The notes: generated by a model not told the origin, from the letters alone. 8,302 nt of DNA from PBB1 sp031390425 (GCA_031390425.1 JANMTL010000194.1:1-8302); one strand, 5' to 3'; counted from the stretch's first letter, positions 1 through 5,936 are shown. Numbers and translations are program-made.

Positions 1-756
1 ATGGAGAAGTTTCTCCTCAATCCACGCCATATCGAAATCCAAATTTTGGCTGACGATCACGGCAACGCAATTCATCTGGGTGAGCGCGATTGCTCCATGC
101 AACGGCGTCACCAAAAGATTATCGAAGAAGCGCCAGCGCCCTCTCTGGAGCTTAAATTACGCAACAAAATCGGTGAGCGTTGCGCCGCCGCTTGTCGCAA
201 AATTAAATATCGCGGCGCTGGCACTTTCGAGTTTTTGTATGAAAACGCCGAGTTTTTTTTCATCGAAATGAATACCCGGATACAAGTTGAGCATCCGGTT
301 ACAGAGCTCATCACCGGCATTGACATTATTCAAGAGCAAATCCATGTCGCCGCGGGTGAGCCACTGCGCTACAAGCAGAAAGACGTTGTGTTTCGCGGCC
401 ATGCCATCGAATGCCGTATTAATGCCGAAGATCCCTACACCTCGGTGCCTTCACCGGGTCGGATCACCCAATACCACGCACCCGGTGGGCCCGGCATTCG
501 GGTCGATTCGCACGTGTATCAAAATTACTATGTGCCGCCGCATTACGATTCCATGATCGGCAAGTTGATTGCCTACGGCGATACGCGTGCGCAAGCCATC
601 GCGCGGATGCGCATTGCCTTGTCCGAGCTGGTGGTAGATGGCATTAAAACCAACACAGCGCTGCACCAGGATTTGATGATGGATAAAGCTTTTGTCGAAG
701 GCGGGACCAGTATTCATTACCTAACGCACAAGTTGGAAGCCTTGAAGAAAGGCTGA
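1..756 (+). CDS. accC: Biotin carboxylase subunit of acetyl-CoA carboxylase (5'-partial)
   Basis: This is the ATP-dependent biotin carboxylase that carboxylates biotin on the carrier protein AccB, the first half-reaction of cytosolic acetyl-CoA carboxylase in fatty-acid synthesis. Only the last 251 residues are present; by alignment from memory with the 449-residue E. coli enzyme, the first residue here matches position 200, so about 199 residues are missing. The window opens on an internal ATG, and I cannot tell whether this is just the window edge or a broken gene. Visible landmarks are CSMQRRHQK (residues 31-39), the ATP-grasp/metal core FIEMNTRIQVEHP (87-99) with Glu77, Glu89, Asn91, Arg93 and Glu97 matching E. 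coli Glu276, Glu288, Asn290, Arg292 and Glu296, and ECRINAEDP (137-145) with Arg139 matching Arg338. The biotin-carboxylase C-terminal domain follows to the end. All key residues in this part are intact. prmA starts shortly after the stop, consistent with one operon. The reading frame is clearly lower in GC than the genes downstream. Confidence 0.96.
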   Translation: MEKFLLNPRHIEIQILADDHGNAIHLGERDCSMQRRHQKIIEEAPAPSLELKLRNKIGERCAAACRKIKYRGAGTFEFLYENAEFFFIEMNTRIQVEHPVTELITGIDIIQEQIHVAAGEPLRYKQKDVVFRGHAIECRINAEDPYTSVPSPGRITQYHAPGGPGIRVDSHVYQNYYVPPHYDSMIGKLIAYGDTRAQAIARMRIALSELVVDGIKTNTALHQDLMMDKAFVEGGTSIHYLTHKLEALKKG

Positions 757-783
757 GTGATCTCATGCCCAGCCGCCGCACCC

Positions 784-1680
784 ATGTGGCAACTTGTTAA
801 AATTTTCGCTGATCAAACGCATGCTGATCGCCTCAGCGAAGCGCTGCTCGAATTGGGCGCGCTGTCGGTGGGCATCGAAGACGCGCAAGCCGGTACCGCG
901 GCGGAACAAGCAATTTTTGGCGAGCCGGGTATGGCGCAAGAAACCTGGCACGAGAGCTTGGTCAGCGCGCTATTCGACCCCACTGTGGATATCGCCCCCG
1001 TGCTGCGCCAAGCCAGCCAAGCGGCGGGTTTGGCAGCCGTGCCAGCGCACCAGATCGAAGCGCTCGCCGAGCAAGACTGGGTGCGCCTCACGCAATCGCA
1101 ATTCACGCCGGTGCCGGTGACGCCGAGCTTCTGGGTCGTCCCGAGCTGGCACGAGGCGCCGCCCGAAGCGCTGAAAGTGATCCGGCTCGACCCCGGCATG
1201 GCGTTCGGCACCGGCACCCACCCGACGACGCGGATGTGCCTGCGCTGGATCGCGCAGCAGGCGCCCGAGCGCACCGCGCACTGGTCGCGCGTGCTCGACT
1301 ACGGTTGCGGCTCGGGCATCCTCGCCATCGGCGCCGCGCTGCACGGTGCGTGCGGCGTCGAGGCGGTCGATATCGATGCGGCGGCGGTGCGGGCGACGCT
1401 GGACAACGCCGCAGCCAACCGGGTCGACCTGCAAGCCGGCTTGCCGGACATGAGCCGCGGCGCTTACGCGCTGGTGCTGGCCAACATCCTCGCGACGCCG
1501 CTGAAGCTGCTGGCGCCGCTGCTGTGCAGTCATGTGCAAGCCGACGGGGACATGGTGCTGGCCGGCATTCTCGAGCGCCAGGCCGCCGAGTTGATCGAAG
1601 CGTATGCACCGTGGCTGGATTTATCGGTCAGCGACCGCGAAGACGGCTGGATTTTGATGACCGCTCACCGCCCGGCCTGA
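784..1680 (+). CDS. prmA: Ribosomal protein L11 methyltransferase
   Basis: PrmA is a cytosolic S-adenosylmethionine-dependent enzyme that trimethylates ribosomal protein L11 at several amino groups. From the chosen ATG the protein has 298 residues, close to the 293 of E. coli PrmA. Residues 1 to about 100 form the L11-recognition domain. The methyltransferase domain follows, with the family hallmark LDPGMAFGTGTHPTT (135-149), SAM motif I DYGCGSG (172-178), acidic motif DID (196-198) and the NIL catalytic-loop motif (234-236). The ATG at 784 is preferred because homologues begin right at this point (MWQLV here, MPWIQL in E. coli). An in-frame GTG at 757, directly after the accC stop and behind AAAGG (747-751), would add nine residues and cannot be excluded; no good ribosome binding site precedes 784. 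The accC-prmA pairing is common in proteobacteria and suggests cotranscription. Confidence 0.95.
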   Translation: MWQLVKIFADQTHADRLSEALLELGALSVGIEDAQAGTAAEQAIFGEPGMAQETWHESLVSALFDPTVDIAPVLRQASQAAGLAAVPAHQIEALAEQDWVRLTQSQFTPVPVTPSFWVVPSWHEAPPEALKVIRLDPGMAFGTGTHPTTRMCLRWIAQQAPERTAHWSRVLDYGCGSGILAIGAALHGACGVEAVDIDAAAVRATLDNAAANRVDLQAGLPDMSRGAYALVLANILATPLKLLAPLLCSHVQADGDMVLAGILERQAAELIEAYAPWLDLSVSDREDGWILMTAHRPA

Positions 1681-1716
1681 AGCGGTGTTGAACAGGCCGC
1701 ATGGCATCATTCGACG

Positions 1717-2814
1717 ATGAATCTGGCCACCCGTTGCACCGCCTGCGGCACCATCTTCCGGGTGGTTCAAGATCAGCTCAAGGTGTCCGAGGGTTGGGTG
1801 CGCTGCGGGCGCTGTCAGGCCGTCTTCAACGCCCAGCAAGGTCTGTTCGATCTCGACCGCGAAGCCCCACCGCCGTGGCAACCTGCGGCCGTGCTGCCAG
1901 AGCCAGCCGAGCCGACCGCGGTGGCTGCCGAGGCCGCCGATTCCGGTGAGGTCGAAGCTGCGACGCCGCCGCCGGATGCAGACGTCTACACGCCGTCGCG
2001 GGCGGCGCCGCCCCCGGACCCCGAGGGCCCTCCCGCTGTCCGTGAGACCGCGGTCGCGCACCGCGAATTCGCCGACGAGCTGCCTCCGCCCAGCGGCCCG
2101 ACCGAGCGCGCAGACGTTGGGACAGACGATAGGACAGACGAGCGGGCTCGGCTGGCCGACGCAGCTGCCATCGATTCCGCCGCCTCCGATTCGGCGCGTG
2201 CGGAGGCTGCGCCGTCGCAGGCCGACGGGATCGGTGTCGAGGCCACGCCCGCCGCACCGGACGAGACGACAGCGGACGCCACACCCGACTTCGTGCGGCA
2301 AGCGCAGCGTGACGAACGCCGGGATTCACGGCCGGTGCGCGCCGCGCTGGCGCTGCTGGCGGTGCTGGCCGCGCTGGGCCTGGCACTGCAGCTTGCCGGT
2401 CACTTTCGGCACGGCGTCGCAGCGCAGTGGCCGCAAGCCACTCCCTGGTTGCAGCACTACTGCGAGGTCTTTCAATGTCGAGCCGGCGCGACCCAACGCA
2501 TCGACGATGTGCGCATCGAGAGCACCGCGCTGACACAAGACGATCCCAGCCCTCAGGCAGACGGCGCGTCGAACGCCTTGCGGCTGACCGTGACCCTGCG
2601 CAACCGCGGTCAGTTGCCGGTGGACATGCCCTCGGTGGACCTGAGCCTGACTGGTGCGGACGGCGAACTGGTGTCCCGTCGCTCGCTGTCGCCCACCGAC
2701 TTCCAGGTCAGCGACCCTCAGCTTGCGCCGGGCATCGACGCGCCGTTGTCGGTGAATTTTTCGGTCCCCGGCAGCCGCGTCAGCGGCTACACCGTCGAGG
2801 TTTTCTACCCCTGA
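1717..2814 (+). CDS. Zinc-ribbon / DUF3426 single-pass membrane protein, function unknown
   Basis: The protein has 365 residues in three parts. Residues 1-40 are an MJ0042-type zinc ribbon with two CxxC pairs (Cys7/Cys10 and Cys30/Cys33). Residues about 45-205 are a low-complexity linker rich in Pro, Ala, Asp and Glu, probably disordered. A hydrophobic segment at about 209-228, preceded by Arg and Lys-type charge (RRDSRPVR), should be a single transmembrane helix, and the remaining C-terminal part matches the DUF3426 pattern: Cys249 and Cys254, the RIEST stretch near 266-270, then a beta-rich region with TLRNRG (293-298) and LSPTDF (324-329). By the positive-inside rule the zinc ribbon would be cytoplasmic and the DUF3426 domain periplasmic. 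It starts 36 bases after prmA and probably belongs to the same operon, as in other Betaproteobacteria. The biochemical role is not known; the architecture would suit an envelope sensor or scaffold, but that is only a guess. Confidence 0.85.
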   Translation: MNLATRCTACGTIFRVVQDQLKVSEGWVRCGRCQAVFNAQQGLFDLDREAPPPWQPAAVLPEPAEPTAVAAEAADSGEVEAATPPPDADVYTPSRAAPPPDPEGPPAVRETAVAHREFADELPPPSGPTERADVGTDDRTDERARLADAAAIDSAASDSARAEAAPSQADGIGVEATPAAPDETTADATPDFVRQAQRDERRDSRPVRAALALLAVLAALGLALQLAGHFRHGVAAQWPQATPWLQHYCEVFQCRAGATQRIDDVRIESTALTQDDPSPQADGASNALRLTVTLRNRGQLPVDMPSVDLSLTGADGELVSRRSLSPTDFQVSDPQLAPGIDAPLSVNFSVPGSRVSGYTVEVFYP

Positions 2815-2905
2815 TGTCCGTCGCCCAAGACCGTTCGACGACTGCACCCGGTCGATCGATCCTCGTCGATTCCAGGCGGTCGATGCCGACGCCAGCCACC
2901 CCACT

Positions 2906-2909
2906 GGAG
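2906..2909 (+). promoter_or_regulatory. Ribosome binding site of the PfkB-family kinase
   Basis: GGAG lies five bases before the ATG at 2915. It fixes the start of the kinase, whose first residues (PALICGSLAFD) also match the usual family start. Confidence 0.75.
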
Positions 2910-2914
2910 CACCC

Positions 2915-3820
2915 ATGCCTGCCTTGATTTGCGGCTCTCTCGCGTTCGACACGATCACCACCTTCCCGGGCCGCTTTGCCGAGCAGATATTGCCCGAGCA
3001 GGTGCACATCCTGAACGTGTCCTTTCTGGTGCCCACCCTGCGGCGCGAGTTCGGCGGCTGCGCCGGCAACATCGCCTACACGCTGAGCCAGCTCGGCGGT
3101 GAGCCGCTGGTGCTGGCCGCGCTCGGCAGCGACGGGGCGGACTACCTGCAACGGCTCGCGTCGTGGAAGGTCAGCACCGAACACATCGCCACCATCGCCG
3201 ACAGCTTCACCGCGCAAGCGATCATCATCACCGACAGCAGCAACAACCAGATCACCGCGTTTCACCCCGGTGCGATGCAAGCGGCTCAGTACACGCCGGT
3301 GCCGACACGGTCCGATATCCGGATCGCCATCATCGCGCCCGACGGCCGCGAGGCGATGCTCGAACACGCGACGCAACTGGCGGCTGCGGGCATTCCGTTC
3401 GTCTTCGATCCGGGGCAGGGGCTGCCGATGTTCGACGGCGCTGAACTGAAGCGCTTCGTGTCACAGGCGCGCTGGTTGGCCGTCAACGACTATGAAGCAC
3501 GCATGCTGTGCGACCGCACCGGCGAGACACTCGAATCGCTGTCGACCTCGCACCTGGCCGGTGTCATCGTGACCCTGGGCGCCGACGGATGCGATGTCTG
3601 GGAACAGGGGCTGCGCACCCATGTGCCAGGAACAGCGGCGACCGAAGTGGACGACCCGACCGGCTGCGGAGACGCCTTCCGCGGGGCCTTGTTGTACGGC
3701 CTGGAGCGCGGCTGGCCGCTGCGTCGGTGCGTCGAGCTGGGCAACCGCATCGGCGCGCTGAAGATTGCCTCACGCGGTGGGCAAAACCACTACATCGACA
3801 GAAGCATCCTCGAGCTCTAG
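2915..3820 (+). CDS. PfkB/ribokinase-family kinase, probably a nucleoside (adenosine-type) kinase
   Basis: This 301-residue cytosolic enzyme should transfer the ATP gamma-phosphate to a sugar hydroxyl. The first PfkB signature spans residues 47-71 and begins GGCAGNIAYTL. The second is DDPTGCGDAF (246-255), with Asp253 as the expected catalytic base and the GCG segment forming the anion hole. The NxxE element is present as NDYE (191-194), and VTLGADG (219-225) forms part of the nucleotide site. From memory, the sequence closely resembles the Burkholderia thailandensis nucleoside kinase: both share ILPEQVH or a near match, SFLVPT, RREFGGCAGNIAY, NNQITAFHPGAM, FDPGQGLP and NDYEA. On that basis it most likely phosphorylates nucleosides (adenosine, inosine, guanosine or similar) for salvage; ribokinase or fructokinase activity remains possible. 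A 100-base gap separates it from the DUF3426 gene, so it may have its own promoter, though none is obvious. It is convergent with the histone-like gene. Confidence 0.88.
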   Translation: MPALICGSLAFDTITTFPGRFAEQILPEQVHILNVSFLVPTLRREFGGCAGNIAYTLSQLGGEPLVLAALGSDGADYLQRLASWKVSTEHIATIADSFTAQAIIITDSSNNQITAFHPGAMQAAQYTPVPTRSDIRIAIIAPDGREAMLEHATQLAAAGIPFVFDPGQGLPMFDGAELKRFVSQARWLAVNDYEARMLCDRTGETLESLSTSHLAGVIVTLGADGCDVWEQGLRTHVPGTAATEVDDPTGCGDAFRGALLYGLERGWPLRRCVELGNRIGALKIASRGGQNHYIDRSILEL

Positions 3821-3825
3821 TCCAA

Positions 3826-3863
3826 TGAAACGGAGAAATCGGATGTGCGATTTCTCCGTTTCA
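3826..3863. repeat. Perfect 16-bp inverted repeat after the kinase gene (possible terminator)
   Basis: The arms at 3826-3841 and 3848-3863 are perfectly complementary over 16 bp (left arm TGAAACGGAGAAATCG), with a 6-base loop. It begins five bases after the kinase stop. Its position suits a transcription terminator for the kinase, but neither strand shows a U-tract after the stem: the plus side continues CTGGCCTGGCC and the minus side TTGGACT. It could be a U-less terminator, an mRNA 3'-end stabiliser or a protein-binding palindrome. Confidence 0.8.
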
Positions 3864-3888
3864 CTGGCCTGGCCTGGCTCCCAGACAC

Positions 3889-3912
3889 AAAAAACCCGGC
3901 CGAAGCCGGGTT
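3889..3912 (-). terminator. Intrinsic terminator of the histone H1-like gene
   Basis: On the minus strand an 8-bp stem (AACCCGGC paired with GCCGGGTT, at 3905-3912 and 3893-3900) closes a TTCG tetraloop and runs into a tract of six T, the last four beyond the stem. It lies 38 bases after the histone-like stop codon. This is a textbook Rho-independent terminator; on the plus strand it lacks a T-tract, so it should act in the minus direction only. Confidence 0.9.
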
Positions 3913-3950
3913 GCTTGAAAGCGAAAGCCCGCATCACGCGGACCTTTGCG

Positions 3951-4436
3951 TTACGGCTTAGAGCCGGTTGGAAACGGCCAAGCAGCCTGCGGGCTGAGAG
4001 CCGTTTTGGGAGCCGGCGCAGCCGGCTTGGCCGCAGCCGGAGCAGCGGCTGGGGTAGCAGGCGCCTTCTTCGCAGCGGCTTTCTTCGCAGGGGCCTTGGC
4101 AGCGGCTTTCTTCGCAGGGGCCTTCGCAGCACTCTTCTTCGCGACGAGCTTCTTGGCAGATGCCTTCTTCGCAGGCGCGGCCTTCTTCGCTGCCGCCTTC
4201 TTGGCCGGAGCCGCCTTCTTCGCCGGAGCCTTCTTCGCAGGGGCCGCCTTCTTGGCCGGAGCAGCCTTCTTCGCCGGAGCCTTCTTGGCAGGAGCCGCCT
4301 TCTTGGCCGGTGCAGCCTTCTTCGCAGGAGCCTTCTTCGCAGGAGCCGCCTTCTTGGCCGGAGCCTTCTTCGCAGGAGCCGCCTTCTTGGCCGGTGCAGC
4401 CTTCTTGGCCGGAGCGGCCTTTTTCGCAGTTGCCAT
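3951..4436 (-). CDS. Histone H1-like, lysine/alanine/proline-rich DNA-binding protein
   Basis: The product is a very basic 161-residue protein made almost entirely of Lys, Ala and Pro. After MATA, residues 5-127 are repeats of KKAAPA and KKAPA, near-perfect to residue 78 and degenerate after that (KKAAA, KKASA, KKLVA). Then comes an Ala/Pro-rich stretch and a distinct, repeat-free end, LSPQAAWPFPTGSKP. This resembles the C-terminal tail of eukaryotic histone H1 and the bacterial H1-like proteins of Burkholderiales; such proteins bind DNA non-specifically and help condense the nucleoid. It has no globular domain. AAGGAG sits eight bases before the ATG and the next upstream in-frame codons do not offer a better start. 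The gene follows nrdB on the same strand but is separated from it by a terminator-like hairpin, and its own terminator lies 38 bases downstream. The opposite strand is also open across this region; that is a by-product of the repeat. Confidence 0.9.
   Translation of the reverse strand: MATAKKAAPAKKAAPAKKAAPAKKAPAKKAAPAKKAPAKKAAPAKKAAPAKKAPAKKAAPAKKAAPAKKAPAKKAAPAKKAAAKKAAPAKKASAKKLVAKKSAAKAPAKKAAAKAPAKKAAAKKAPATPAAAPAAAKPAAPAPKTALSPQAAWPFPTGSKP
4056..4424 (-). repeat. In-frame 15/18-bp tandem repeats inside the histone-like gene
   Basis: The repeats encode KKAPA (15 bp) and KKAAPA (18 bp). In translation order the first thirteen units (4424 down to 4203) have lengths 6,6,6,5,6,5,6,6,5,6,6,5,6 residues, and decayed copies continue to 4056. 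Every unit is a multiple of three bases, so gain or loss of units changes protein length without breaking the frame. Confidence 0.93.
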
Positions 4437-4444
4437 TACATTTT

Positions 4445-4450
4445 CTCCTT
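4445..4450 (-). promoter_or_regulatory. Ribosome binding site of the histone-like gene
   Basis: AAGGAG on the minus strand is a near-consensus Shine-Dalgarno sequence eight bases before the ATG. It suggests high translation, as expected for an abundant nucleoid protein. Confidence 0.85.
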
Positions 4451-4459
4451 GAGAGAGTT

Positions 4460-4504
4460 AAAAAAGCACTGTCCTGCGTCGGCAAAAAGCCGACTCCGGA
4501 CAGT
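4460..4504 (-). terminator. Terminator-like hairpin between nrdB and the histone-like gene
   Basis: On the minus strand an outer 7-bp stem (ACTGTCC with GGACAGT, 4498-4504 and 4468-4474) and an inner 6-bp stem (GTCGGC with GCCGAC, 4489-4494 and 4478-4483) are separated by a small 3x3 internal loop. The terminal loop is TTTTT, and the hairpin is followed by GC and six T. It therefore looks like an intrinsic terminator reading from nrdB towards the histone-like gene. It ends only 23 bases before the histone-like ATG, so it could also act as an attenuator in that gene's leader. The rest of the 4437-4677 gap shows no gene and no promoter that I can place with confidence. Confidence 0.7.
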
Positions 4505-4652
4505 TATTCATCACCCGAAACTGCCCTCGTCGGGCGCCCCAGTGCGATGAATCAGGTACCAAACCGAGAGCAACGCTTCTGCGTCGTCGCTGCTCGATTT
4601 GCAAATCTTGATCTGCTGACTTTGATCGTGTGCCATACCGCAACCGGCAATT

Positions 4653-4688
4653 TTCAATCCCAAGGTCAATCCCAAGTTCAATCCCAAG
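4653..4688. repeat. Three 12-bp tandem repeats across the nrdB stop codon
   Basis: Three head-to-tail copies of the 12-mer TTCAATCCCAAG (4653-4664, 4665-4676, 4677-4688) differ only in the first base of the middle copy. On the minus strand the copy at 4677-4688 contains the last nrdB codons, TGG GAT TGA (Trp-Asp-stop); the other two lie just after the stop. This looks like a short tandem duplication of the gene's end. Confidence 0.9.
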
Positions 4689-5925
4689 AGAGCGCACCAC
4701 CCGACTGGTATTCCGTGACGCGCACCTCGAAGAAATTGCTTTCTTTCTTCAGGTCGATCATTTCACTCATCCACGGGAACGGGTTTTCCTCGTTCGGAAA
4801 AAGCGCCTCCAGGCCGATTTGCGTTGCGCGCCGGTTGGCGATGTAGCGCAAATAGCCTTTGAACATCGACGCATTCATACCCAAAACGCCACGTGGCATC
4901 GTGTCTTCAGCGTAGCGATATTCGAGTTCGACCGCTCGCATGAAAAGCGCCTTGATTTCGGCCTTGAATTCGGTCGTCCACAACAACGGGTTTTCCAGTT
5001 TGATCTGGTTGATCAGGTCGATGCCGAAATTGCAATGCATCGACTCGTCGCGCAGGATGTACTGATACTGGGTGGAGGCGCCGGTCATTTTGTTCTGGCG
5101 ACCCAGCGCCAAAATCTGGGTGAACCCCACGTAGAAAAACAGACCTTCCATCAAGCAGGCAAAAACAATCAGAGATTTCAGCAGTTTCTGATCGTTCTCG
5201 GGCGTGCCGGTGTTGAAGTGCGGGTCCATCACCGCCTCGATGAACGGGATCAGGAACTGGTCCTTGTCCCGGATCGACGCGACCTCGTGATAAGCGTTGA
5301 AGATTTCAGCCTCGTCCAAACCCAGCGATTCGACGATGTACTGGTAGGCGTGGGTATGGATGGCTTCTTCGAAGGCTTGCCTCAACAAGAACTGTCGGCA
5401 TTCCGGCGCGGTGATATGGCGGTAGGTTCCCAGCACGATGTTGTTGGCAGCCAGAGAATCGGCGGTCACGAAGAACCCGAGATTGCGCATGATGATGCGG
5501 CGCTCGTCATCGCTCAAGCCGTTCGGGTCTTTCCATGTCGCGATGTCGCGCGACATGTTGACTTCCTGGGGCATCCAGTGGTTTGCACAGGTGGCAAGAT
5601 ACTTTTCCCAAGCCCATTTGTATTTGAACGGGACCAGTTGATTGACATCGGTGCGGCCGTTGATGATGCGTTTGTCGGCCGCCACCACCCGGCGATTTTC
5701 GGTGGGCTGGTCCGTGACAGAACCATTCTCGACCGGTTCTGCGGTCGCTCGGCGACCTTCGGCAGGCGGGGTCACCACCGGACGACTCGAAACAGCGCGT
5801 GACAAATCGATTCCGGAAATGCCCGCATCAGATTGGCGGCTCTGGATTTCTTCAGGGATCCGTGGCTTTGCAAGCACCGCGATCGGCGGCACCGGCGATT
5901 TAATTTCTTCTTCCCAAACCAACAT
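4678..5925 (-). CDS. nrdB: Class Ia ribonucleoside-diphosphate reductase, beta (R2) subunit
   Basis: R2 houses the di-iron tyrosyl radical that starts catalysis in NrdA, converting ribonucleoside diphosphates to deoxyribonucleotides in the cytosol. From the chosen ATG (MLVWEEE) the protein has 415 residues. By comparison with E. coli R2 the metal ligands are all present: Asp156, Glu187, His190, Glu260, Glu294 and His297, with radical Tyr194 in FEEAIHTHAY (185-194) and Trp117 equivalent to E. coli Trp48. This makes it a tyrosyl-radical enzyme rather than a tyrosine-less class Ic protein. The first 80-90 residues are a poorly conserved, Pro/Arg-rich extension; the first iron-site Glu lies 72 residues later than in E. 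coli. The C-terminal tail (SGGALSWD) should dock to NrdA. The start at 5925 is preferred over an upstream in-frame ATG at 5973 because GGAAG lies six bases before it and family members begin with a similar ML-W-E/D pattern. It follows nrdA after 146 bases, on the same strand. Confidence 0.96.
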   Translation of the reverse strand: MLVWEEEIKSPVPPIAVLAKPRIPEEIQSRQSDAGISGIDLSRAVSSRPVVTPPAEGRRATAEPVENGSVTDQPTENRRVVAADKRIINGRTDVNQLVPFKYKWAWEKYLATCANHWMPQEVNMSRDIATWKDPNGLSDDERRIIMRNLGFFVTADSLAANNIVLGTYRHITAPECRQFLLRQAFEEAIHTHAYQYIVESLGLDEAEIFNAYHEVASIRDKDQFLIPFIEAVMDPHFNTGTPENDQKLLKSLIVFACLMEGLFFYVGFTQILALGRQNKMTGASTQYQYILRDESMHCNFGIDLINQIKLENPLLWTTEFKAEIKALFMRAVELEYRYAEDTMPRGVLGMNASMFKGYLRYIANRRATQIGLEALFPNEENPFPWMSEMIDLKKESNFFEVRVTEYQSGGALSWD

Positions 5926-5931
5926 GATGTA

Positions 5932-5936
5932 CTTCC
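5932..5936 (-). promoter_or_regulatory. Ribosome binding site of nrdB
   Basis: GGAAG on the minus strand is six bases before the ATG at 5925. It supports that start over the in-frame ATG 48 bases upstream. Confidence 0.55.

Noticed and set aside
1..756. accC as a deliberately short gene beginning at the first ATG
   Set aside because: The protein starts in the middle of the ATP-grasp domain at a position equal to residue 200 of homologues, so it is best read as a fragment cut by the window edge, although a genuine break cannot be excluded.
1621..2536. Arg/Gly-rich open frames on both strands over the DUF3426 gene
   Set aside because: They are shadows of a GC-rich low-complexity linker; only the 1717 frame has a zinc ribbon, membrane helix and DUF3426 pattern.
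2815..2914. Two CGGTCGAT copies (2849-2856, 2877-2884) and a short ATCGA/TCGAT hairpin in the gap before the kinase
   Set aside because: The motifs are short and built from common GC-rich words; no promoter, terminator or operator could be supported.
4056..4424. Regular spaced repeats considered as a CRISPR-like or satellite array
   Set aside because: The units are 15 and 18 bp, contiguous, without unique spacers, and in frame within a coding gene.
3946..4452. Plus-strand open frame rich in Phe, Ala and Gly, resembling a repetitive hydrophobic protein, and further open frames here
   Set aside because: Several frames on both strands stay open because the repeated Lys-Lys-Ala-Pro codons contain no stops in them. 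The minus-strand Lys/Ala/Pro frame has the ribosome binding site, terminator and known family.
4505..4677. Possible histone-gene promoters on the minus strand, such as the AT-rich GAATAA near 4505-4512 or TATGGC near 4632
   Set aside because: None has a -35 box at acceptable spacing, so I could not choose one.
4630..5802. A 390-codon open frame on the plus strand, opposite nrdB
   Set aside because: It lies antisense to the unmistakable nrdB, shows no domain I recognise, and has no good ribosome binding site; its openness follows from codon use in nrdB.
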